Origin: Aquarana catesbeiana
Taxonomy: Eukaryota > Chordata > Amphibia > Anura > Ranidae
DNA: 64,000 nucleotides
Reading direction: 5' to 3'
Assembly: GCF_042186555.1 (NCBI RefSeq)
Contig: NC_133336.1
Span: forward strand, 39,302,338-39,366,337
Made by a program: the position numbers and the translations under genes. The notes below the pieces were generated by a model that was not told where the DNA came from, did no database searches, and saw nothing but the letters and a program-made list of their open reading frames with translations. Shown piece after piece: positions 33,900-44,867 of this stretch. Within the stretch, counting starts at the first letter, position 1, and every line of letters starts with the position of its first letter.

Positions 33900-34100
33900 C
33901 GGGTAAAATGTCTCTGCAAGGACCGTAACTGTACCGGCTTCTATTGCTGGCCGGTAGCACGTTCCTGTGTACAGTAGAGCCTGGTGGAACGCACGCCGCT
34001 CCTCCGCTTCCGGGTTGCGGTCCACAGGGCGGAAATGCGGTCGTGACGTCATATCCGGTGCGCCCTTCGGCGCACGAGATTGACTAGCTGTAGTAAACAG
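33900..34100. promoter_or_regulatory. CpG-rich centre of the Penelope-like element, promoter-like
   Basis: A locally CG-dense patch in otherwise AT-rich DNA, with a complete CRE (TGACGTCA, about 34043-34050) and the palindrome 'gcgcccttcggcgc'. Such a patch could be the element's internal promoter. This is inference from composition and one motif. Confidence 0.35.
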
Positions 34101-35136
34101 TAGTCTCCATTTTGTAGAAGGCAAAGATAGAGGCAAAAAGGGGGACAGAATCGTCTAAGCTATGGGTTATATGGGGATAATAAGTTAAAATAGAATTCTT
34201 GAAAGAGATAATAAACGTATAATACACTAATTCGGGTGATGCCACTGGGAGGGAGAGGGAGGGGGAAAGAAAAAAACCGGGGAGAAGATAAGCCTAATTG
34301 TCAGATGTTAGGCATAATATTTATCCAAATATAAACTAGATGGGGACAGGGGCTATTAGAGAATTGATTCTAGAGCTGTAACCAAAGGGTGACAGTATAC
34401 TGAACGCATGTATTTAGAAAACCAGCAAGAGAAACACTGAAAACGAGGTAGTAGTATAAAATATATAATATAAAAATACATGTACATCAGCATAGACATT
34501 TATGCGCATGGAAGTCAGATTAAAAAGTAATTAAAAATAGAACCGTATAGGGGTACACAGAATGTATGTGTACTTGGCCAATGTAATATAAAAAGGGGTT
34601 TGTTGTAACCACATATAAATAAAACATATAATGGTTTTTAACATTATTTCTGGTATATCTAGAGGTTATTTAGTAGACACCAGCGAAAGGAATAACAGAA
34701 TAGTTGTGTCAAATTACTTTGTAAGAAAGTGGTGATAATAGTGATGATGATAATTGCAATTGTTTAGGTTAAAGTCAGACCACCTATTCTATTGTATTTT
34801 TTAAAAATGGTAGTAACAAAACAAATAAAATATAAAAAAATATATATAATATTAAATATTAATCAAAAATTAAAAATAAAAAACGTAAAAACTAAAATCT
34901 AAAATTTAAAATAAAATTAAAATACCAGAACTAGAACTATTAAATCAGACCAAAATTATACTAAATGTAAATAGCTCTTTCACCATGGCCCTATAATAAT
35001 AACAACATAGCCTAGACCTAAACCCACCCCCCCCCCCCCCCAAAGAACCGCCCACCAATTAAGGGAGGAGCTTCAGAACCAATCTGACCAGCCTTGGTTG
35101 GATGGACGCATGTATAAAAACCAGCAGGAGACTAAC

Positions 35137-35193
35137 ACTACTAAGGCTCTGATGAAGAAGGGTAACCTTCGAAACGCGTTAGCCAGCAGTAGT
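35137..35193 (+). ncRNA. Hammerhead ribozyme motif, right arm
   Basis: Order read on the + strand: ACTACT and GGCT (stem I 3' strand), CTGATGA core (35149-35155), one extra A, stem II GAAGG-GTAA-CCTTC (35157-35170), GAAA (35171-35174), a minimal stem III C-GC-G, GTT as the cleavage triplet (35178-35180), then AGCC and AGTAGT (35181-35193), which pair back to GGCT and ACTACT. This is a type I hammerhead with very short stem III, the form known from Penelope-like elements and thought to act as a dimer. The extra A after the core deviates from the textbook consensus, so cleavage is not assured. Confidence 0.78.
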
Positions 35194-35494
35194 CCGTACG
35201 CCTCCTTCCTGGGACCTGGAAAACTGCTACCACTGGATTTATCGCCGCTGTGGCATTCTACAAATGCGATTTGTTTCTTCAACCTTTGGGAGTAGATTTT
35301 ATCTTGTTTTTAATCAATAAATCTGTCAAGGATAATGCACTAGGCTGGTGCGCTCTTTTTTTCTTTCATTTGGCATTAGGACATCCCATCCTTAAGAGCA
35401 GCAAGGCCGAAATCCATAGTCCTTCCTGAACCCTTGGGATCTTTTAGCTAATACACCTGTGCGCAAGAGTATTTTGCTTTTCAATTATTATTAT

Positions 35495-36055
35495 ACAGGA
35501 TTTCTATAGCACCAACAGTTTCCGCAGCACTTAACAAAATGAAGGCAGACATTACAGTTACATTACAATTTGGTACAAGAGGATTCAGAGATCCCTGCTC
35601 ATTAGAGCTTACAATCTAAGAGGGAGGGTCAATTGATACAAAAGGTAATAGCTGTGGGGGATGAGCTGATGGAGAAAGTAGAACAGTGTATTAGAAGCAG
35701 GATAGGCTTCTCTAAAGATAAGGGTGTTCAGGGATTGTCTAAAGATGGATAGATTGGGGTAGGAAGTTCCAAAGGATTGGAGAAGCTCTGGAGAAATCCT
35801 GGAGGTGAGCATGGGAGGAAGTGACAAGGGAGCTAGAGAGCAGGAGGAGCGGAGAGAGCGGCTTGGTTGGTATTTAGAGACTAGGTTAGTGATGTAGCTG
35901 GGGGGCAGAGTTGTGGATGGCTTTGTAAGTTATTGTTAGTACTTTGAATTTTATTTGTTGGGCCAGTGGAGGGATTGGCGGAGTGGAGGACACTGAACGT
36001 TTGGCAAGGTGGAGGAGTCTTGCAGCAGCATTCAGTATGAACTGAAGGGGGGGGT
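35495..36055 (-). mobile_element. L2-clade LINE, 3' part
   Basis: On the - strand: FILNAAARLLHLAKRS-type text, LQDFSRASP, then LSIFRQSLNTLIFREAYPA, the end of an L2/CR1-type RT ORF. It ends in the family tail 'ggtgctatagaaatcctg' and 'tataataataat', the tail where the Penelope-like element inserted. Confidence 0.75.
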
Positions 36056-36451
36056 ATAGTGACCTCCTGCTCTCTAGCTCCCTTGTTACCTCCTCCCATG
36101 CTCGCCTTTAGGACTTCTCCAGAGCCTCTCCCATCCTCTGGAATTCCCTACCCCAGTATATCCGATCAGCCCCTAACCTGTCCACCTTTAGGAGATCCCT
36201 GAAAACTCATTTATTCAGGGAAGCTTATCCCACACCCACATAACTGTTCCTGAGCCACCCCCATCAAATCATTATTTGCAGCTATTACCTTTTGTACCAC
36301 CACCCCCTCCCTTTAGAATGTAAGCTCTACGAGCAGGGCCCTCCTGTACCTTTTGTATTGAACTGTACTGTAATTGTGTTGTCCCCCTTATACACTGTAA
36401 AGCGCTGCGTAAACTGTTGCCGCTATATAAATCTCGTATTATAATAATAAC
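36056..36451 (+). mobile_element. L2-clade LINE 3' fragment, nested in opposite-strand L2
   Basis: A 5'-truncated copy on the + strand: 'cacctttaggagatccctg' encodes the RRSLKTHLFREAY-type end. It is followed by the tail 'ctgcgtaaactgttgccg' and 'ctatataaatctcgtatta'. It sits between the two halves of the - strand L2. Confidence 0.72.
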
Positions 36452-36690
36452 TGGGGCGTGAATGAGAAGCTTGCTGGTGTCATTGGTTAAAAAGGGGTTA
36501 TTCTAGAGATATTGCAGAGGCAAAGGCGGCATGATTTGTACAGGGATTGGATGTGGGCCTGAAAGGACAGTTCAGAGTCTAGGGTTACACCTAGCACCCT
36601 GGCATGTGGGGCTGGACTGATAGTTGTGCCATTGATCTTGACAGAGAAGTCAGGGGAAGGGGGCACATGGGGGAGGAAATATGAGCTTGG
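36452..36690 (-). mobile_element. L2-clade LINE, RT portion upstream of the nested copy
   Basis: On the - strand: PDFSVKINGTTISPAP, ARVLGVTLDSELSFQAH, IQSLYKSCRLCLCNIS and RITPF, the RT thumb region of L2-type LINEs. The next conserved segment is absent, so some sequence was lost at the insertion. Confidence 0.78.
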
Positions 36691-36989
36691 TTTTATTTTA
36701 AACACTGTCACACTTTGAATGACAATTGTGCGGTCATGCAGCACTGTACCCAAACGAAGAGCGAGAGTGGGATGATAAGAATGAGAGTGCAGACTTGCAC
36801 CCGTCATTTCACAATACCACAGGCAGTAGGTAGCCAAGAACAGATAACCTTGGGGTATCTACTTCCCAAGAAAGGAGTGATTTTGGGGGGCTTTTGTACA
36901 GTCCCAGCAATGTATACGTTTTAAACCTGAAAGGGAAATGGTTTCACATTTTTTGGTCTTTCCTCTAAATAAAGAGATTTAAAAAAAAC

Positions 36990-37345
36990 AACCCCTAATG
37001 ATTATCCAACAGAAGGGTGTTCACTCATGGGCTACCCATCATACAAAATAAAGTATTGTTATAGCAAATGTTGCTGCCGACACCTGTAGTGTCTGCACAT
37101 ACACACTGGGGCTTTGAGGAAGAGGGTTCTCCCTCGAAATGTGTCAGCCAAGTCATCACAGACACCATCTGGTCCCCTTGAACCAATGGAGCTTTCCAGC
37201 GGTCCTGGAGGAGATTTTCTTCACTTTGTTTTGACATGCACGTACACATCATGCATTTGTGAGTATATGTGTGTCACTTTTTACCCTTTAATAAACGTTT
37301 ATAATGGAATGGCACTAGGTCAGTGTGCCCTTCTCTTGTTTTCAA
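36990..37345 (+). mobile_element. Penelope-like terminal repeat fragment
   Basis: Contains a decayed hammerhead motif at 37111-37150 and a 3' part with AATAAA and 'ggcactaggtcagtgtgcc', the same layout as the right arm at 35137-35360. No partner arm is seen. Confidence 0.5.
37111..37150 (+). ncRNA. Decayed hammerhead motif
   Basis: GGCT (37109-37113), TTGAGGA in place of CTGATGA, one A, stem II GAGGG-TTCT-CCCTC, GAAA, a short stem III region, then AGCC pairing with GGCT. The core has substitutions at essential positions, so it should not cleave. Stem architecture is preserved. Confidence 0.55.
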
Positions 37346-39316
37346 TGAAGGGGGTGAAACATGCCATTACGAGGGTTGATTAAGCAGGGCTGTTACTCTC
37401 CAGCACTGCAGTGTTCCAGAGCTCCCTGCCGGCTGCTTAAATCTTGAGCCCGGTGGCTTCCGCGTGTCAATCCCCAGCTTTTTTTTTTTATTTGGCCAGG
37501 CCAACATGACATAATTTCTTCACATATGTAGAACAGTCATGTTGGCATTGCCAAGTCTACATTGAGCTGCATGTGCACAGCTCAGTGTACAGATGGGTAA
37601 ACAACTTTAATGCAGAAGTTGGTCTCTCCTGCATTAAAAATGTTGTCCACATTCTCCTCCCCCCACCCCCCCCTGCCCCAATTAAAGTTCCACTTTAAAT
37701 AACTATGGCCACTTCCTGTCCTGTGGCTCAGGTGTCCTTTATTCTGATACTGAAGCAGTCATATAGTATTTACCAGTCATAGGAATCTATCAGAATTTGT
37801 TAGAATGACACATTTATAGAACATGCCCCTTAACCACTTCAAGACCAAGTCTATTTCACTTTACAAGTTAAAATAGAACCCCCAAACATATATCTTTTTT
37901 TAGCAAAGACCTTAGAGAATAACATGGCAGTCATTGCAATATTTTATATTACACTGTATTTGCGTAGCAGTCTTTCAAATGCAATTTTTTTGGGGAAAAA
38001 AAAAAAAACAGTGTAAGAAAACCGTAGAGTTAGCCCCTTTTATTGCATATTGTGAAACATGATACACCAAGTAAATAGATACCCAACATGTTACGCTTTA
38101 AAATTGCACGCACTCATGGAATGGCAACTACAGTAATTAGAAAGCTCCATAGGCAATGTTTAAAATTTAAGTTACCAGTTTAGAGTTAGAGATGGTATTT
38201 TGCTAGAATTATTGCAGAGATACCTCACATGTGTGATTTGAACACGGTTTACATTTGCAGGCATGATTACCTGGATGGTTTCTTTGGTGCATGCATGTAG
38301 GGACAGGGGCGCTTTAAAAATATCTGATCACTTATTGCTGTCACAATCCCTTGTGACAGTAATAGGCAGTGACAGGTTCTCTTTATGGAGGGATCTGGGG
38401 TCTGAAAGACCCCAAACCCCTCCTCTGCACTTCAAACTATTCAAAATGCCAAAATCTGCATTTAATACCTTTGTTTTTTTAATTCTGCACCATTGGGTGC
38501 AAAGTAAACAGGAAGTGACATTGCTTCCAGGTTACTACATCAGAGACCTGATTGAAGCAGATTCTGGCTTTGTTTGGGATGGGAGACCCGGGCAGCACGA
38601 CGGCGTCCCCTCCCATTGCTTGTTGGAACAACCAAATGGCTCATTAGCTGCACCGGTTGTTAAGGAGCAAGCGTTTCAAAACTCCAGTTTTAGGTGATGC
38701 CTTATTCACTGCAGTTGGAAGGCTGATGCACTTTGAAGCTGAAGTTGTGTTTTGAAATGTTTGTTCCTTCTGTTTGTATGTTTATGGCTTTTGTATTGAA
38801 TAAAAAGTTGGTAGTAATGTGCTAGGCATTTGCACCCGCCTGTGTGTTTACAGTTTTGTCTGTAGTTTCCCACTTAAAGAGGGCAGCATCGTTATTTAGC
38901 ATTACAGGTCGTGACAATTGGATGTATGATGTATGACTGAACGCTGAAGTGTGCTCCAACGTGAGACAAGCCGACTGCTGCAAAGGACAACCAAGAGGCA
39001 GGGAAACCAGCATGCAAGCCTGCACCTATAACAGCTGCTGAGACAGGATTTAGGCTCCATTCATACCTATGCAGTTTTCTTTTGAGCATTTCTGCAGTTT
39101 ACCACGATTTGCTTTCTTGTTGGGCAGGTTTAATGCACTACATTCTTTTCTGCAGCTTCTTTGTTCAAGTTTATTGAACCAAAAAAAAAAAGCACTGTTT
39201 TGCATTTAAGTCCCTTGACCCTTTTCAAAAACAGAGGCGCAACAATACAATGATGTGAATGTGTGCCATAGGAACCCATGTTAAAAAAGACTACATACTT
39301 TACAGACTTTAAAGAC
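37346..39316. other. Intergenic, repeat-derived
   Basis: A diverged element starts at 37834 ('ttaaccacttcaagacc') and may extend to about 38810. The 144-residue frame at 38263-38697 lies within it and has no recognised domain. About 39060-39300 resembles about 17950-18305 ('cctatgcagttttctttt'). Confidence 0.4.
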
Positions 39317-39331
39317 ATTACATACTGGTAA

Positions 39332-40971
39332 GGTAAAAACAAAAATTGCGCTTACACTAATTAATACAAGCTGCGACTAAAAAAGTAGTAAACCATAAAT
39401 ATTAGATATATCAATAAGTCGCGCTACAAAATGACAACTGGCAAATGCCTAAAAAAGCCTCATAAAAATACGGGGATAAATGATAATAACTGAATAAATG
39501 AATATTATAAATGAATATTATAAGAGTGCTGAGCAATACAAATAGAAACTTTGAGGTTAAACCAAACTACATGCTATTAGTTAGGTGGGACACAGAAAGC
39601 AATGACTATGTCCATGTGAAAAAACGCAATATTAAAAACCAAATCAATAACAAGTGAATATCTCCAATAACTTGGAAGAAAAATATTGTGACAAATCTAT
39701 AAAAAAAAGGTATAACGTGATACGTAAGGAAAAAAATAATAATAACAATATTCCCCAAAAAAAGTCCGTGGCTCAGCAATAATGTAAAAAGTCCATCCGT
39801 GTTAAATTAAATTACACAAAAATGGCTTGTCTCCAAGTGCTCTGTGAATAATAAAACAGAATCTTGCTGTGGTGAAAAGTAGAGTGCGTAGAAAGACCTC
39901 CACCTCTTGAAAAAAATGTCTGCCTCTTACCAGATGGAGATGGTCTCTTAATTACAGGAGACCCAGGGGGCGGATGGCTGCAACCCCAGCCAGGGATCTT
40001 TAAGGCAGGCACTCAGCGTCCAGGGACTCTCTCCCACCAGCCTCCGCAAATAGGAAATATCACCATGCAAAAAACAAAGTGCTCCACATAGTATCCCGTG
40101 ACCACGTCCTGTTGTGACGAAACGGCGTAGGGAGGAGGAGCTACGTCCCGACAACACCGCGATACACATACCCGGAAGACACGGGTTACTTTGGAGCCGG
40201 CCGGCTTTTTTCGATATGCTTGCTATTACCATGTTCCTGTAAGTGCAACTTTAATTTTATATATTTAATAAAACGCTGGTTTTATACTATGTGGAGCACT
40301 TTGTTTTTTGCATGGTGATATTTCCTATTTGCGGAGGCTGGTGGGAGAGAGTCCCTGGACGCTGAGTGCCTGCCTTAAAGATCCCTGGCTGGGGTTGCAG
40401 CCATCCGCCCCCTGGGTCTCCTGTAATTAAGAGACCATCTCCATCTGGTAAGAGGCAGACATTTTTTTCAAGAGGTGGAGGTCTTTCTACGCACTCTACT
40501 TTTCACCACAGCAAGATTCTGTTTTATTATTCACAGAGCACTTGGAGACAAGCCATTTTTGTGTAATTTAATTTAACACGGATGGACTTTTTACATTATT
40601 GCTGAGCCACGGACTTTTTTTGGGGAATATTGTTATTATTTTTTTCCTTACGTATCACGTTATACCTTTTTTTTATAGATTTGTCACAATATTTTTCTTC
40701 CAAGTTATTGGAGATATTCACTTGTTATTGATTTGGTTTTTAATATTGCGTTTTTTCACATGGACATAGTCATTGCTTTCTGTGTCCCACCTAACTAATA
40801 GCATGTAGTTTGGTTTAACCTCAAAGTGTCTATTTGTATTGCTCAGCACTCTTATAATATTCATTTATAATATTCATTTATTCAGTTATTATCATTTATC
40901 CCCGTATTTTTATGAGGCTTTTTTAGGCATTTGCCAGTTGTCATTTTGTAGCGCGACTTATTGATATATCT
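39332..40971. mobile_element. Fold-back element with about 0.69 kb inverted arms
   Basis: Arms at about 39400-40090 and 40288-40971 are near-identical reverse complements; the loop of about 200 bp contains GACGAAAC-type text at 40115-40130. A 65-bp one-sided tail lies at the left. The 15-bp direct repeat ATTACATACTGGTAA flanks it (39317-39331 and 40972-40986). Identical 66-residue frames in both arms are by-products of the inversion. Confidence 0.8.
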
Positions 40972-40986
40972 ATTACATACTGGTAA

Positions 40987-41685
40987 CATTATTTCTATCA
41001 CCTTCCAGGATGGCAGGCCTACTTCTCAGGTGCGCAGTCCTGGAAGGTGATAGGTTAAAGACCTACATTAAGTCAACGGCACAATCTAACTGAAGCAACA
41101 GCACGTACGTGCCGTTGCTTCAGTGCACATATGCCAATGAAGTTGGCAAATACAGGGGATATCTAATAAACCGTGCAGGTTTAGGAGATATCCAGGATAG
41201 CTACAAGTAAGCCTTATTATAGGCTTACCTGTAGCAAAAAGTGGTCTGTAAGGGTTTACAACTACTTTAAGCCATGGTACTGACCAGTGCACCTGTGTGG
41301 GGATAACTTTGGTGTGTCTTAGCATGAAACTGCAGAGCTTGGAGTTCAGCTCTAGTCCGCATGTTGCAGAGATTTCAGAAGGTAGTAATCTGATAGCGTT
41401 AACTCACCACTCCTAAAGCGCCCCTACCCATTGAAAACAATGGGGCAGGGCTGCTAAACCGCCGGCAAAGCGCCTCTGCAGCGGCGTTTAGCGGGTGGAT
41501 TTAACCCCTTTTTGGCCACTAGTGGGGGTTAAAACCACCCGCTAGCAGGCGAATAGCTCCGATAAAACAGCACCGCTTTACCGCTGACGCCCAGGATGGC
41601 TCAGTGTGAAAGGGATCTAAAACGCTGCTAAGCGTAACCATCAATATCACATTTTTACCATTTGTAACTTAAAAAAATGAAAACA
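40987..41685. repeat. Intergenic, short palindromic repeats
   Basis: About 41405-41625 is an imperfect palindrome of a GC-rich repeat ('ctaaagcgcccctaccc', 'aacaatggggcagggctg'). About 41080-41270 resembles MITE D text. No gene. Confidence 0.4.
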
Positions 41686-41689
41686 GATA

Positions 41690-41881
41690 TTGTAAGGTAT
41701 AAACTAATTTTATTCACATGTGTTTGTTGTTGAAAGTTTTGGGTACCAACTGCAAGATGTAAACCAACATAATTCACATGTGTATGTTTGTAAGTCTTAG
41801 GTACAAAATGCACATCTCATCTGAGGTATTTATGGCCAAAGATCTTGTCCAAATTTCCAAATAAGTATCCATTTAGTCCAG
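41690..41881 (-). CDS. rps29: RPS29 last exon: two codons, stop and 3' UTR
   Basis: Acceptor CTTTCAG|CTGGAC at 41882/41881 on the - strand. CTG GAC TAA encodes the conserved C-terminal Leu-Asp and stop (stop at 41873-41875). The 3' UTR follows to an AATAAA signal at 41708-41713, so cleavage is expected near 41690. The UTR holds two diverged copies of a unit of about 60 bp built on 'attcacatgtg' (about 41700-41820). The last residues match the recalled vertebrate protein end. Confidence 0.9.
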
Positions 41882-42390
41882 CTGAAAGACAAAAACAGAT
41901 AAAGATTTTTATAGGCATGAATCAAATTTGCCCCCAAATATACCTTTCCTTATCTAAAAGCATCCCAAGCAATCTTTCATTGGCTCTAGTACTGAGAAGC
42001 TACCTGTGACATTGGCAGGCTTGTACAACCTTTGCAGGGAAAGCTGCAGGTTGGATCCTAATGAGGTACACCCCCAAAATAATATCCCTAACGAGCTACT
42101 TTCCTACAATGTAGTCTCTAGCGAGTGATGGAAGCAGCTTTGTGTTTCTGGGAAAGCATGCATGTGGAAAAATGGGCCAGAATTGGAGATCTATAATCCA
42201 GCAAAGGACAACACTGCTTAGGATATCAGAGCAGAAGAGGCACTGTTGTGTCAGCTCACAAGAAGTTGGAAGATTGCTGTATATACCTGGCAGATCAACT
42301 TTCTGTAATAGCAGAAAGAACGTGCATGTAATGCATTTTTGTAACTTTGCTGACGTACACCTAGGCAAAGTGAGCAACCTACAAAGCCAT

Positions 42391-42849
42391 TTAAAGCAGA
42401 ACTTCAGTCATTTTACATCTTTCCATCTATTAAATCTTTTGCCATTGTTTTAACTTTGGATAGTAAAACTTTTTTTTCTGTCAGTAAATACCTTATACAG
42501 CTCACTTCCTGTTTGGTAATTTGCCTAGGCTTATGACATCATGTACAGCTTTCACTCAGGAGTTTGCCAGGAAGGGAGGGGGATGAGTCATAAGAGGGCC
42601 AATGAAAGCTGCAAAGCTGGAGGTGTGTGTCTGTGTAAATACAGGAAGTGAACAGGCAGCAGCTTCAGCTGCCCACAGGTAAAATGGATGCAGCCAGACT
42701 CAGTGGAGGGAGATTTGATTTCAGCAGCATTTTTGGCAAGTACAAAATCACAGTATATATAAAATATGCAAAGTGATTGGAGGGAAGCTTCAGAATGGCA
42801 AAGATGATTTTATTACAAATTATGTGAGTGGACTGCAGTTCCTCTTTAA
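42391..42849. repeat. TTAA-flanked MITE in RPS29 intron 2
   Basis: TTAAAGCAGAACTTCAGTC at the left and GACTGCAGTTCCTCTTTAA at the right are inverted ends with TTAA borders. It is non-coding. Confidence 0.75.
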
Positions 42850-43020
42850 GAACACTAAGAGCAGGTGTATTAAGGACCTATACAAACATTTGCTTTTGTT
42901 CCTTCATACATGTGAATGGCAAACAAATTGAACCTTATGACTGAAAAGCAAATGGAAATGCATCTCAAAGCAGCAAGCAAACCACATTACAAAAGTCACA
43001 AGGGATCGTGAAAGCTCATC

Positions 43021-43278
43021 TTAACCTCTTGGCACCGGCCTCTCGGCAGGTGGGCCTTGGCACCGAGCACCCGCATGTTTGTGTGCATTAGTGCAAAAAC
43101 AGCTGTGCCGATATTGCGCTCCCGACAGTTACCGGCTGCTAATGGAAAGCTCCCGATCGCTTTCCGATTATGTGACAGCCAATCACGGCAGTGACATGAT
43201 CATAAACCCCACCCCATCTCCTGGCATCCTAAACCCCTTCACTTCAAGGGTACGGAGGCGCTGGCTCCAAGGGGTTAA
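43021..43278. repeat. TTAA-flanked MITE, family G (copy 1)
   Basis: TTAACCTCTTGGCACCGG at the left and CTCCAAGGGGTTAA at the right. A second copy lies at about 47167-47426. Confidence 0.65.
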
Positions 43279-43617
43279 AAATGAGTCCACCTTTCAATAA
43301 AAAAATGCACTTTTTTTGCAGGTTAAAAAAAAAAGTGTGCATTTACTTTGTTTTGGCAGCCTGTAAAGCGCAGTTCTCAACCCCAAGTACCCCCAAACAG
43401 GCCACGTTTACAGGTTTTCCTTCATCTTGCACAGGTGCTTCAAATCAAGTCAATGTTTGGACAGCTATTTCATCTAAGAGAAATTTCCAAAACATGGCCT
43501 GTTAGAGTGATCAGTGGTCATGTGATCACTCAGTCCTTGGTCTTAGAGCCAGTGGTGACAGATATGACAGCCATTTAGGCGAGCATGTTTTTTTTTTTAA
43601 TTTCCCAAAATTCTCCT

Positions 43618-44109
43618 TTAACCACTTCACATCCCGGCTATAGTCAAATGACATCCGCAGATGGGATCTCCCATCCTGGGCAACATCATATGACTTCCTC
43701 AGCTTCCCACTGGTATAGGGGGTGTGCAAGGTCGCTTGTGAGAGCAGGAACAGGGATCTGTGTGTAAACACACAGATCCATGTCCTGTCAGGGGAGAGGA
43801 GACAGATCGTGTGTTCCTAGTATATAGGAACACCAATCGGTCTCCTCCCCCAGTCAGTCCCATCCCCACACAGAAATTGATGCTTTTTTGTTTATAGCGC
43901 AAAAATTAAAAACTGCAGAGGTGATCAAATACCACCAAAAGAAAGCTATATTTGTGGGCAAAAAAAAAAAAAAAAAAAAAAAAAATCAATTTTGTTTGCG
44001 TACAACATCGCACGACCGCCCAATTGTCAGTTAAAGCGACGCAGTGCCATATTGCAAAAAATGTCCTGGGCAGGAAGGGGGTAAATTCTTCTGGGGCTGA
44101 AGTGGTTAA
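43618..44109. repeat. TTAA-flanked MITE, family A (copy 3)
   Basis: TTAACCACTTCACATCCC at the left and CTGAAGTGGTTAA at the right. It contains an A run of about 26 and the family text. It lies in RPS29 intron 2. Confidence 0.8.
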
Positions 44110-44434
44110 CTATAGATTACATTTGAAGTGGACACCAACAGCTTAGCAGGTCATTATGTTAAAAAAAATATAAACTCAATCATGAATGAGAACAAGCCAC
44201 TCCATGTAGTGAAGACCTCAGAACTGGAGCATACAACCTTCCAGATTTGGCATAATCCACAAAAGGCATCTATGTGAAAGCCATGTTTCTGATGTTCATC
44301 ACAGTACAGAGCTCATAGCAATTTTCAGTCAAGGAAAAAAAATAAATATATAAATCCGCTTGTGTGCCCCAAGATATAAAATATTCTCAACTATTTTTGC
44401 AGCAACATAACTAGTACATTAAAGCTAGACTTAC
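44110..44434. other. RPS29 intron 2, no feature seen
   Basis: Intronic on the - strand between the RPS29 exons at 44435 and 41881. No snoRNA boxes or repeat ends were recognised, although some ribosomal-protein introns host snoRNAs. Confidence 0.4.
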
Positions 44435-44534
44435 CTTGACAAAGCCAATGTCCTTTGCATACTGCCTGAAGCACTGGCGGCACATGTTCAGTCCATATTT
44501 GCGGATCAGTCCATGTCGGTTTGAACACACGCGG
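44435..44534 (-). CDS. rps29: RPS29 exon 2: zinc-binding core
   Basis: Small-subunit ribosomal protein uS14, in the head of the 40S subunit. Acceptor TTTTACAG|CCGCGT and donor GTCAAG|GTAAGT on the - strand; 100 nt. With the two bases from exon 1 it encodes CRVCSNRHGLIRKYGL, NMCRQCFRQYAKDIGF and VK. Four cysteines (21, 24, 39, 42 of the joined protein) form the C-x2-C-x14-C-x2-C zinc site. Together with exon 1 (62 nt) and exon 3 (Leu-Asp) the protein is exactly 56 residues, the normal vertebrate length. Recalled human text has Ile where this has Val near the end. Confidence 0.97.
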
Positions 44535-44867
44535 CTGTAAAAGAAAATAATGAATTAAAAAAAAAAAAAAAGTCTAAGCATTTACATGTCCCATGCACCA
44601 TTTAAATACCTTTTACTGCCCATCAGCAATGTCATCTTAAGGTTTAAATTCATAAATTTCATCCTCCGTTTGCCTTAAACTTAATTTTCTATGCGAGAAG
44701 CTGCCGCTGGATGCTATTGAGAGGTTAATGGGCTCATCGCCGGGTGCGATAAGTCTTCCAAGAGTGGTCAGGAGCAACTTCTACCACAGGAAAGAAAACT
44801 GGAGAGAGGATCCAGGCCTTAGACTTTACTTTCATAAAAGTCTGTTACTACCTCACTTTTGATTAAG

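Larger units (their letters stand above)
33149..35481. mobile_element. Penelope-like inverted-repeat element with paired hammerhead motifs
   Basis: Arms at about 33165-33652 and about 34850-35370 are near-perfect reverse complements around a unique centre of 1.2 kb. A tail of about 110 bp follows the right arm. The 13-bp direct repeat CAATTATTATTAT flanks it (33136-33148 and 35482-35494). Each arm carries one hammerhead ribozyme motif. Terminal repeats with hammerhead ribozymes, often in inverted orientation, are typical of Penelope-like retroelements. No RT or GIY-YIG frame is visible, so it is a non-autonomous or decayed copy. Confidence 0.78.

Noticed and set aside
33226..35295. Inverted 65-69-codon frames as duplicated small genes
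   Set aside because: They overlap the hammerhead motifs in the arms of the Penelope-like element; duplication follows from the inversion.
38263..38697. 144-codon frame as a possible gene
   Set aside because: Lies in repeat-derived text with no recognised motif, start context or splice structure.
39812..40566. Two identical 66-codon frames on opposite strands as a gene pair
   Set aside because: They are the same segment of the inverted arms of the fold-back element.
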